From Pedobacter terrae (GTDB lineage Bacteria > Bacteroidota > Bacteroidia > Sphingobacteriales > Sphingobacteriaceae): a stretch of DNA of 56,732 nucleotides. Positions 42,053-49,282 of the stretch are shown here, one piece after another (the stretch's first letter is position 1; every line of letters starts with the position of its first letter). Below the pieces are notes generated by a model. That model was not told the DNA's origin. It worked only from the letters and a program-made list of their open reading frames with translations, and did no database searches. The stretch lies in contig NZ_FNCH01000028.1 in assembly GCF_900100705.1 (NCBI RefSeq), forward strand, positions 1-56,732, read 5' to 3'. Both the position numbers and the translations under genes were made by a program.

Positions 42053-44456
42053 GATAACAGTAGAAAATTTTCGAGGAATAAAGCTTCCTGTAGCACTGGA
42101 TTTCAAGAAGAACGGTAAACATACCTCTGCTATATTATACGGCCGAAATGGTACAGGAAAAAGCTCCCTCGTAGATGCATGGGAATGGCTAAATAATAAT
42201 GGTGTAATAGAAAGCCTGAACAGGGAAGGGATATCCGTTTCCGATTATCCCCACAGATCATGCGGAGGCACAGATTGCCACATTTCAGTTGAATTAGACC
42301 ATGCGACAATATCGCATATAAGTTCAGCCTTTAACAGCAAAAAAATAAGTATGCCGCTTATTGAAGGGGATTTTGCGGCTTTTAAGGCATTATCTACTTA
42401 TCCCAACTATCTGAGATATGTGGATTTACAAGATTTCGTATTTAAAAGAAAGACCGAGAAATATAGATATATAGCAAAATTCTTTGGCTTAGAAGCTTTC
42501 ATCAAAAACCAAGATGATATTTCCGCTACACTGAATAGGCTTTCCGCTACCCTACAGGGTTATAATACAAATAGTCAAGAAGCACAAAATTCAGTTACGG
42601 CTATTATTGACCAAAAACATTTCGATGATAACGTGATCATCATTGCGCTGAATAACATAGCTGCAAGATATTCAATAGCTCCCATAGTTAACTTTAAGGA
42701 AGCCATCTTAATAAAGGAATCCCTTGATAAAATAGTTCAAGAAGACCCTGTAACTAAGGAACTGACGGAATGGAAAAGTTTTCTTGATAAGATTAATGCG
42801 TTTTATCCAATTCAGGATTTAGAACCAAGCTGTAAAGAATTAGAGGAAACCTTTGACATTTTGAAAAAAGATGAGGAAAGTATAAAGAACCTTATTTTAA
42901 CAGGTTTGTACGAAACTGCTATCAATATTATACCTCAGCTAGAAGATCAAGAGAAATGCCCAATATGTGATGCGACCGGACGCGCTAATTTATTATCTCA
43001 TGTAAAAGAAAAGCATGATGCCCTAGATGAGCTTGTTAAAAAGAAAAAAAACTTTGAACGCTTAAAACCAAGTATTGAAAGCGCTTTGCATAGTATTTTG
43101 AGAAAAGTGCAGAATATATCCGGTGAGAAAAGCACAACTGTACTGACTACTTTAAACTTATTATTTCAGGACATTGAGAGTATTTCATCCACACTTCCTG
43201 ATATACTAATCGAATTGAAAAAGCCGTTGAACGATATCAACGAGATAAATTTATACAATAGTATCCTTTTAGAAAAAATTGAAAGTTTAATTGAAAAGGA
43301 ACATAACATTAGGGAACAGGTAACAGACAGGGTTGCTCTGCTTGAAGGGAATACCCAAAGAAAGGACTTAGCAGACGATTTTGGGACTGTAATTAAGCTG
43401 ACAGATTCTTATCAGAAGGTACTTGTATGCACAGCTAAGATTAATTATTTAGAGGATATTATTTCTAACCTAACTGTCCTACTTGGGCAATTAACGTTAT
43501 TTATTCAGACAACCATACAAGATACTTTTACAATTATATCTACAGACGTGGTTGAGTGTTTTAATATCTTAGAGGTCGCTAATCGTTTTATTAAAAATCC
43601 TGAGTTAAAACTCATTCCAGGGAAGGATAAGGCGGTTGAACTGGAAATTGAATTTGCTACAGAAAAGACGTCACCTGCATTCAAATTCATGAGCGAAAGC
43701 CAAGTAAATAGTTTCGGGTTAGCAATCTTTCTGTCTGCCGTTAAGCATTTCAATAAAGACTTTAAGTTCTTTATCTTAGATGACGTAGTGAACAGTTTTG
43801 ATTCATTCAAAAGGCCAAAAGTTATTGAACTGATAGCCACAAAATTTTCTGACTTTCAAGTATTAATGCTAACCCATGATCAGATTTTTTTTGATACTGT
43901 ACAAAAAGCATTTCCTAATTGGCAGCGCTATAAATTTACGTCTTGGGATTTTGCGACCGGGCCGAAGTTTAAATTAGCCAAAAATTATAATGAAGCTATT
44001 AAAAACCATCTTGATGAAGACGAACCTAAAGAAGCCGGTAATTCATTGGGCGTATATTTCGAATGGACTTTTGGCTTATTAAGTGAAAGAATGAAGGTGG
44101 CGTTACCGTATAAAATTGAGAACGTATATACACTTATAGAGTTTTTTGAGCCGCTAAAAAAGAAGTTCAAAGATAAGCTTAAAGATGGTAGCAAGGAACA
44201 TAAGCTACTGATAGCATTTGATGAACTTGAAAAAATCGTAATTTTCAGGAATTATTGTGCTCATTGGAAAAATGAAGCTAACTCATATACATCAATTGAG
44301 ATTGAAGAAATATTCAATAAGTGGATGGAGATAGAGGAAATGATATATTGTCAGACGTGTAAGTCTTTTACCGGGCTAAGCAGCGCAAATAACTCAGATT
44401 ACGTAAAGTGTGGTTGTAACGCAATAAATTTAAAAGATTTGTCATATTACCAATAA
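42036..44456 (+). CDS. SMC/Rad50-like ATPase with C-terminal HEPN-type RNase motif
   Basis: An 806-residue protein. Walker A is GRNGTGKSS (near 35). A CPIC...H...H zinc motif lies in the coiled-coil middle (near 307), an ABC signature-like SESQVNSFG near 552, and Walker B FFILDDVVNSFD near 578. The C-terminal helical part carries RNYCAH (near 738), which fits the HEPN R(N)x3-4H catalytic motif of RNases. A second Cys cluster (CQTC...KCGC) ends the protein. RloC-like anticodon nucleases combine a similar ATPase with a tRNase, so a one-gene or two-gene abortive-infection system is likely. Confidence 0.78.
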   Translation: MLKVNKITVENFRGIKLPVALDFKKNGKHTSAILYGRNGTGKSSLVDAWEWLNNNGVIESLNREGISVSDYPHRSCGGTDCHISVELDHATISHISSAFNSKKISMPLIEGDFAAFKALSTYPNYLRYVDLQDFVFKRKTEKYRYIAKFFGLEAFIKNQDDISATLNRLSATLQGYNTNSQEAQNSVTAIIDQKHFDDNVIIIALNNIAARYSIAPIVNFKEAILIKESLDKIVQEDPVTKELTEWKSFLDKINAFYPIQDLEPSCKELEETFDILKKDEESIKNLILTGLYETAINIIPQLEDQEKCPICDATGRANLLSHVKEKHDALDELVKKKKNFERLKPSIESALHSILRKVQNISGEKSTTVLTTLNLLFQDIESISSTLPDILIELKKPLNDINEINLYNSILLEKIESLIEKEHNIREQVTDRVALLEGNTQRKDLADDFGTVIKLTDSYQKVLVCTAKINYLEDIISNLTVLLGQLTLFIQTTIQDTFTIISTDVVECFNILEVANRFIKNPELKLIPGKDKAVELEIEFATEKTSPAFKFMSESQVNSFGLAIFLSAVKHFNKDFKFFILDDVVNSFDSFKRPKVIELIATKFSDFQVLMLTHDQIFFDTVQKAFPNWQRYKFTSWDFATGPKFKLAKNYNEAIKNHLDEDEPKEAGNSLGVYFEWTFGLLSERMKVALPYKIENVYTLIEFFEPLKKKFKDKLKDGSKEHKLLIAFDELEKIVIFRNYCAHWKNEANSYTSIEIEEIFNKWMEIEEMIYCQTCKSFTGLSSANNSDYVKCGCNAINLKDLSYYQ

Positions 44457-44457
44457 A

Positions 44458-44488
44458 AATAAGCCCTGCTTAGACAGGGCTTATTTTA
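44458..44488. terminator. Bidirectional terminator between convergent genes
   Basis: AATAAGCCCTG and CAGGGCTTATT pair around a 6-base loop: an 11-bp stem with A-rich and T-rich flanks. It serves the plus-strand ATPase gene and the minus-strand par genes. Confidence 0.9.
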
Positions 44489-44749
44489 TAGTTTGTATTT
44501 ATCCGCAACAGCATTTAATATCAGGTCTTTTACCGAAGTGCCAGTATTCGCACTCATTATTTTGAGTTGCTTCAACCATCCTTTTTTCATCCTTAGCGGA
44601 TATCCCGTAATTTCTTCTTCTTCCTCTAAATCAGCCTCACTTTTTCTTTTTGCTGTTTGATCAACTTTGGGTGGCACATTAAACAGGGCACCTACCCCAG
44701 TCATGTTTTTATTGTTTTCTTCCAAATTGCCCAAATTTTTTTTCGCCAT
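44486..44749 (-). CDS. ParB-like ribbon-helix-helix partner of ParA
   Basis: An 87-residue protein. A disordered acidic N-terminus is followed by a C-terminal RHH unit (YPLRMKKGWLKQLKIMSANTGTSVKDLILNAVADKY). Small RHH proteins partner ParA in type Ib plasmid partition. It starts 3 bp after parA in the same transcript. A centromere array next to the genes is not obvious; the GATATC repeats at 45525 are candidates. Confidence 0.72.
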   Translation of the reverse strand: MAKKNLGNLEENNKNMTGVGALFNVPPKVDQTAKRKSEADLEEEEEITGYPLRMKKGWLKQLKIMSANTGTSVKDLILNAVADKYKL

Positions 44750-44752
44750 GAC

Positions 44753-45496
44753 TTATATTTTTGTTAAAATTTCGTTTACCAAGTTTTCGTAATCAGTCGC
44801 CCCGTTTGAACCTGGAGCATACTCAAATATATCTTTACCCTGGATGGGGGCTTCCGCTAATGCCACATTAACCCTGATCTTGCTGTTGAGTAATTTATCG
44901 CCAAAATGTTTCTGAACGCTTTCGGTTATATGTTCTGTCAGCAACCTTTTAGGATTGCATTTTGTGATAAATACACCCCCAATCGTGAGGGTCTCATTAT
45001 AATGCGTTCTTACGTCTGAAATTATTGATACCATTCGATCTATACCTCTGTAAGCATAATACTCAGCCTCTAAAGGAATAAGTACCGTATCGGCAGGAAC
45101 GAGTGCGTTAATAGTTAGCATGCCCAATGCCGGGGGACAGTCAATAACGATATAATCGTAATCCGTTTTAAGCTTTTTAAGAAGGTTTTTCAGGATACTT
45201 TCGCGAGCAAGCCTTGAAACTAACTCAAGTTCGGCACCTACTAATTCCAAAGACGAAGGAACCAGGTCTAAGTACTCATTGATTTTTTCAATGGGTAAAT
45301 CAATGCCATCACGGATGCTATTATAAATTGATGTTTTAATATCCCTTACTCCTAATCCTTCTGTTAAGTTAGTTTGAGGGTCAATGTCAATCAGAAGGGT
45401 TTTTTTCTTTAGTCGTGCAAGCCCCGCCCCGATATTAAGGGCCGAAGTGGTTTTACCTGTACCCCCCTTATGGTTTAGTATAGCAATGGTTTTCAT
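44753..45496 (-). CDS. parA: ParA-type partition ATPase
   Basis: A 247-residue protein with the deviant Walker A KGGTGKTT (residues 9-16), LLIDIDPQTNLTEG and the VIDCPPALG motif. It drives plasmid segregation. The gene is on the minus strand with its RHH partner just after it and an XRE regulator upstream. GATATC operator repeats lie in the 65-bp promoter gap. Confidence 0.9.
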   Translation of the reverse strand: MKTIAILNHKGGTGKTTSALNIGAGLARLKKKTLLIDIDPQTNLTEGLGVRDIKTSIYNSIRDGIDLPIEKINEYLDLVPSSLELVGAELELVSRLARESILKNLLKKLKTDYDYIVIDCPPALGMLTINALVPADTVLIPLEAEYYAYRGIDRMVSIISDVRTHYNETLTIGGVFITKCNPKRLLTEHITESVQKHFGDKLLNSKIRVNVALAEAPIQGKDIFEYAPGSNGATDYENLVNEILTKI

Positions 45497-45561
45497 AACG
45501 AATCAATGTTTATACAATGATACGCAAATATCTTTATATAATGATATCTTGATATAAATAT
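45497..45561 (-). promoter_or_regulatory. GATATC-type operator in front of parA
   Basis: AAATATCTTTATATAATGATATCTTGATATAAA lies between parA and the XRE gene. It is the same motif family as upstream of rep, of 22809 and of 25318. The XRE protein is a natural candidate for binding it. Confidence 0.55.
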
Positions 45562-45975
45562 TTATTTTTTTAATTGGCGCTCGAGGGCAGCGATCGTTTT
45601 ATCCTTGGCCTGTAGCAGTTCGATGTATAAGTCACGCTCGGCATTAAGCCTTTTAATGTCAGCTTGAAGTAATTCGATCATCCTATCTTTTGTGTCCGAT
45701 CCCGCATTTGGGTCAGAAGTAGTATTAACAACTTCGGGCTGATCAGGAGGGGTTTCAATGAAGAACATTTCGCCTTGGTTCTTTTCAAGATAATTAATAT
45801 TGATCTTGTGAATGTTAATCAGCATCAATTTAACTTTTCCAGACAAACCGTTTTTGCCTCTTTCAATGTCAGAGTACCCACCTTGCGTAAGGCCGATCGA
45901 CTGGGCAAAGTCCAGTTGGCTATATCCTAAAGCTTTTCTTATAAGCTTTAAACGTTCATTCTCATTATTACCCAT
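45562..45975 (-). CDS. XRE-family regulator with coiled-coil tail
   Basis: A 137-residue protein: helix-turn-helix of the HTH_3 type (residues 7-60, RLKLIRKALGYSQLDFAQSIGLTQGGYSDIERG) and a C-terminal coiled coil (DRMIELLQADIKRLNAERDLYIELLQAKDKTIAAL). I start at ATG 45975; a TTG 9 bp upstream is possible. It probably controls the par genes and other genes with the GATATC operator. Confidence 0.82.
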   Translation of the reverse strand: MGNNENERLKLIRKALGYSQLDFAQSIGLTQGGYSDIERGKNGLSGKVKLMLINIHKININYLEKNQGEMFFIETPPDQPEVVNTTSDPNAGSDTKDRMIELLQADIKRLNAERDLYIELLQAKDKTIAALERQLKK

Positions 45976-46196
45976 AGACTTCAATCATACGTTCTTGTTT
46001 AATTATAGCAAAACTGTAATTAGGCTTTATTTTTGTGCTATTTGCTTTATCCCTTTAGCAAAGGATATTGTAAGCAGGATGTAAAGATATAAAAGTAAAA
46101 ATTTTTTATAGCTATGAGTGGCTTTATAACGTAACACAATTCTGCACGTTTAATATATGTTTAGCACTTAACTAATACTAAAAAAATCATTGCCCT

Positions 46197-46781
46197 ATGA
46201 TTAAAGCCGATAAGAACCACAAATCACATATGATTGAAATCCTTACTAATTCCTTTGAGGATAACCAAAGCGTGAACTACATTGTAAAGCAGGACAGCAA
46301 AAGGAAAGATCGCATTCGTGCGCTGATGGATTACTCTTTTGAAATTTGCTACATGTTTGGTGCTGTATATCTTTCAGATGATAAGAAGGCTTGCGCTCTT
46401 GTGTTGTACCCAGACCAAAAGAAATTCTCGATAAAATCAACTTTACTCGATGTGCAGCTTTTGTTAAATTCTATTGGTATATCTCGAGCGGGTAAGGCCA
46501 TGAGCCGGGAAAGCGCAATCAAAAGCAATTACCCCAATCAGCCGATATATTACCTATGGTTTTTGGGGGTACTTAATGCTGATCAGAACAAAGGTATAGG
46601 CAGCCAACTTTTGCGTGAGATTATACAAGATAGCCAGGTGCAGCGTAAACCCATTTATTTAGAAACTTCTACCATGAAAAATATTCCTTGGTATCAGAAG
46701 TTCGGATTTTCAATCTATAAGGAATTGGACTTCGGGTATAAACTTTTCATGCTAAGGAGGGGTGAAGACCAACCTCTATGA
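46197..46781 (+). CDS. GNAT-family acetyltransferase
   Basis: A 194-residue protein with the acetyl-CoA motif in YLWFLGVLNADQNKGIGSQLLREII (near 120-145; QNKGIG is the Q/R-x-x-G-x-G/A signature) and a C-terminal ETSTMKNIPWYQKFGFSIY. The substrate is unknown. It overlaps the LuxR gene by 4 bp, and the pair forms an isolated two-gene cargo unit. Confidence 0.85.
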   Translation: MIKADKNHKSHMIEILTNSFEDNQSVNYIVKQDSKRKDRIRALMDYSFEICYMFGAVYLSDDKKACALVLYPDQKKFSIKSTLLDVQLLLNSIGISRAGKAMSRESAIKSNYPNQPIYYLWFLGVLNADQNKGIGSQLLREIIQDSQVQRKPIYLETSTMKNIPWYQKFGFSIYKELDFGYKLFMLRRGEDQPL

Positions 46782-47722
46782 AAGTCTTTAATACGGACAT
46801 GCACATTGTGACATTCATCTTTGTGATTTTTGAAGCAATAATGCTCTTGTATCAATTCCTATTTTACTTACAAAGACCGTTCGAAAAAAAACGCCTATAC
46901 TACATCATATTATTAATACTCTTTATCATTTATAATGTATGTGGAGGCTTGTTTCCTGACCCAACCCTAAAAAGAATTTCGCTTACTGTCCAGAATGTAC
47001 TTGCCTGGGGTAGCGGGTTTGCTTTAGCCTGTTTTATGCCTTATTATTTTTATAAAGCATATGATTTAGAGAGGTTGAAGTTCCATGCGAGGTATGGGGT
47101 TTTACTATTCTTATTAGCGCCATTCTTAATATTTTTTGGCATCGAATATCTAATACAAGGAAATATAGACCGGGCTGTTAAGCATGGGGTAATTATCCCA
47201 TTCATCTATGCGGTAATTTGTGTGATAGCGATGTATCGTTCTATTAAAATTAAACAAGGTGAGGATACTAAACTTGGAAAAGAAATGCTTCTAAGCTTAG
47301 TTGCAATCGCACCCTGGGTATCAATGCCTATTCTTTCATTTTTCAGAATTGGGCAACTGCCGGAAGTTTTAGTAATGAATGGTGGTTTCCTCGTTATAAC
47401 AGCATTATTCATCTGGAAGGCAATTGAACAGGCCAGGGAAGAAGCGCTGCATTTACAGGCATTACTTTCAACCGTTGAGGATAGTGAGGTTAAGCAAGAT
47501 GTATTTATGGAAAATTGCGAAGCCTACAGATTAAGCCCGAGGGAAATTGAGGTTGCCGCTTTAATAGCGGATGGTTTAAAATATAAAGAAATAGCGGATC
47601 GTCTATTTATCCAGGAGCGAACGGTTACCACTCACGTTCAAAAAATGTTCCTTAAAACAGGAGCAAAGAATAAGGTTGAACTTTTGAATATTTTAAAAGG
47701 TAAAGACCAACTATTTAGATAG
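46778..47722 (+). CDS. Membrane-bound LuxR-type regulator
   Basis: A 314-residue protein. Six or seven hydrophobic helices fill residues 7-230, followed by a LuxR-type HTH (LSPREIEVAALIADGLKYKEIADRLFIQERTVTTHVQKMF, near 255-295). It could sense a signal at the membrane and control the GNAT gene or chromosomal genes. The combination with a 4-bp-overlapping acetyltransferase suggests a sensor and effector pair. Confidence 0.82.
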   Translation: MKVFNTDMHIVTFIFVIFEAIMLLYQFLFYLQRPFEKKRLYYIILLILFIIYNVCGGLFPDPTLKRISLTVQNVLAWGSGFALACFMPYYFYKAYDLERLKFHARYGVLLFLLAPFLIFFGIEYLIQGNIDRAVKHGVIIPFIYAVICVIAMYRSIKIKQGEDTKLGKEMLLSLVAIAPWVSMPILSFFRIGQLPEVLVMNGGFLVITALFIWKAIEQAREEALHLQALLSTVEDSEVKQDVFMENCEAYRLSPREIEVAALIADGLKYKEIADRLFIQERTVTTHVQKMFLKTGAKNKVELLNILKGKDQLFR

Positions 47723-47728
47723 CCATAT

Positions 47729-47836
47729 ATACGTATAGTTGCATAGTCAATTATACGTATATTTTTATATCATTTAAAATCAGCACTTTGCAAGCTAATA
47801 CGTATAATCACGTAGTATAAAAATACGTGATTTTCA
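47729..47836. repeat. ATACGTAT repeats and a long inverted repeat after the LuxR gene
   Basis: ATACGTAT occurs at 47729, 47753 and 47798. Next, AATCACGTA (47806-47814) pairs with TACGTGATT (47824-47832), followed by TTT: a 9-bp stem that can act as terminator. The repeated 8-mer is self-complementary and may be an operator. Confidence 0.55.
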
Positions 47837-47917
47837 ACCTCTAAATAGTAGTTTCAGCGTATTTACAGCCCCCGTTATTACGACCATATTTGTTTCATTC
47901 TATCCTAAAGAAACAAA

Positions 47918-48016
47918 ATGGAGCCTTATGTACCAGTAGTGACAGTTATAGTCTACTATGTGATTTTAGCTGTCATTGCCCATCGAAAGGCATCAAAAAA
48001 AAGGCCAAAGCCTTAG
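47918..48016 (+). CDS. Very small single-helix membrane protein
   Basis: A 32-residue frame (MEPYVPVVTVIVYYVILAVIAHR, then a Lys-rich tail) with one membrane helix and positive inside end, preceded by AAAGAAACAAA. Short proteins of this kind are found near type I toxins and mobilisation regions. It could also be chance; it lies alone in a long non-coding stretch. Confidence 0.4.
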   Translation: MEPYVPVVTVIVYYVILAVIAHRKASKKRPKP

Positions 48017-48028
48017 TCCATCTTTTTT
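48001..48028 (+). terminator. Weak hairpin with T run
   Basis: AAGGC, loop CAAA, GCCTT, then after 8 bases a run of T. It overlaps the end of the 32-residue frame. Confidence 0.4.
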
Positions 48029-48180
48029 AAGAATAGATTTATAAAAGTTTAAAATGATAATTTTAATTACTTTGTATACAATGTTTTGTGCTATAAATAT
48101 AGCGAATTGATATTTTTATATTATAAAATATAGCAAAACTGTATATTTGTATATCCGAATAGCTGATTGGTTAAATATTC

Positions 48181-48420
48181 AGATCGGTTAAAAAGGTCTT
48201 TGACATTGGGGGAAGAAGCATTTTTGGTGCAGAGCCAAAAATTATGAGCAGTTACATTCACTCTTTATTCATCGAGATATGAATTATAAAGACTGTCTTT
48301 AGCGAACCATAGGCAGCCAGTTTTGGCAGGTATGTAGATACCGACGTGAGTATTCCCGAACGCATATACAGGCAGAGTTAATTAGTTAGCTATTGGTGTC
48401 GAAGCCACTGCCTGTACAAA
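48181..48420 (+). ncRNA. Candidate structured RNA or oriT hairpin region
   Basis: Four hairpins lie in a row in non-coding DNA: ATTTTTGG/CCAAAAAT (48220-48242, 7-base loop), GCCA/TGGC (48316-48327), GGTAT/ATACC (48329-48342) and TACAGGCAG/CTGCCTGTA (48367-48416, 32-base loop). The arms are perfect. The region is more GC-rich than its flanks and lies 460-700 bp upstream of the relaxosome genes. It could be a regulatory RNA, a single-strand origin, or part of oriT. Confidence 0.5.
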
Positions 48421-48559
48421 AGGATTTAATCCCCTACTTTTCTTTTTGCTGATTAACCTACGGTAACAGTCAATTCATTATAGCTACTTGATTATTTGAA
48501 TATTCAGATATTGCAATATCTATATATCTGTATAGCTAAATAGCTAAATATACAGATAT

Positions 48560-48778
48560 CCGTATTTACGGCTATCCGCCTACTCAATACCTATATAACT
48601 TTTATTATGGCGTTGACCGCCATTTCAATTTTTATAGTAGAGATAAACGAATATTCGAATATCGGCATATCTGGCTACTGCAAATCAGGGGTTGAGAATG
48701 CCATAACGGAATGTTGTTTTTGTAACTGCAAGATGTGTTTTTGTGTATCGTAAACCCTTTGGGATTTACCATACACAA
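48560..48778. other. Probable oriT with inverted repeats
   Basis: Inverted repeats lie upstream of the mobilisation genes: CCGTATTTACGG (48560-48571), ATGGCG/CGCCAT (48607-48623) and a long imperfect one (48741-48778; arms TTGTGTAT and ATACACAA, inner arms GTAAA and TTTAC). The last is 105 bp before the relaxosome gene. oriT normally sits beside the relaxase gene and contains such repeats. The nick site itself cannot be fixed from sequence alone. Confidence 0.5.
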
Positions 48779-48882
48779 CACGTTCTTGCCCATTCTTAAA
48801 ATTGATTCGTACCTCATAAATTTTAAAAATAGGGGGTAGGGAAAAATTCGCAACTCATTTTTCTTAAACCAACCACATACCT

Positions 48883-49281
48883 ATGAGCAGAAACAAAGGT
48901 GGAAGGCCACCCAAGAATGAAGGTCAGAAAATTAAGCAAGCACACTTAAGGTTGACCGAAGATCAACATAAGAAGCTGATGCAATTAGAAGATCAGATCG
49001 GTTTGAACCGAACAGATCTTTTTATAAAGCGGGTCTTAGAAAACCAAGATTTTATAATTACCAAAGACGTACTTATTCAGCTTGCCAAGGTTGGCGCTGA
49101 AATGGGAAAGGTAGGTAGCAATATCAATCAGTTGGCGAAACATGCCAATACCATCATCAAAAACCACCAGTTGCCACCTGAAATAGTTGCCCAGTATAAC
49201 GACCTGTTAGGTCTGCACTTAGTACAAGAAAGGGAGTTGTACAAAGTTTTGAGGCAGATGTATAGGGTAATGAAAAATTAA
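48883..49281 (+). CDS. Relaxosome accessory protein (MobC/RHH type)
   Basis: A 132-residue protein. A basic GGRPPKNEGQK start leads into an RHH unit (IKQAHLRLTEDQHKKLMQLEDQIGLNRTDLFIKRVLE). A helical part of the MobC type follows (VGAEMGKVGSNINQLAKHANT). It binds oriT and helps the relaxase. It is 1 bp from the relaxase gene. Confidence 0.85.
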   Translation: MSRNKGGRPPKNEGQKIKQAHLRLTEDQHKKLMQLEDQIGLNRTDLFIKRVLENQDFIITKDVLIQLAKVGAEMGKVGSNINQLAKHANTIIKNHQLPPEIVAQYNDLLGLHLVQERELYKVLRQMYRVMKN

Positions 49282-49282
49282 T

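Noticed and set aside
44209..44216. A TGATAGCA box inside the SMC-HEPN gene
   Set aside because: It is single, with no partner at 44 bp on either side and no leader; a chance 8-mer.
48632..48853. A 73-residue minus-strand frame in the mobilisation leader
   Set aside because: It runs through the long inverted repeat at 48741 and has no recognisable features; more likely non-coding oriT DNA.
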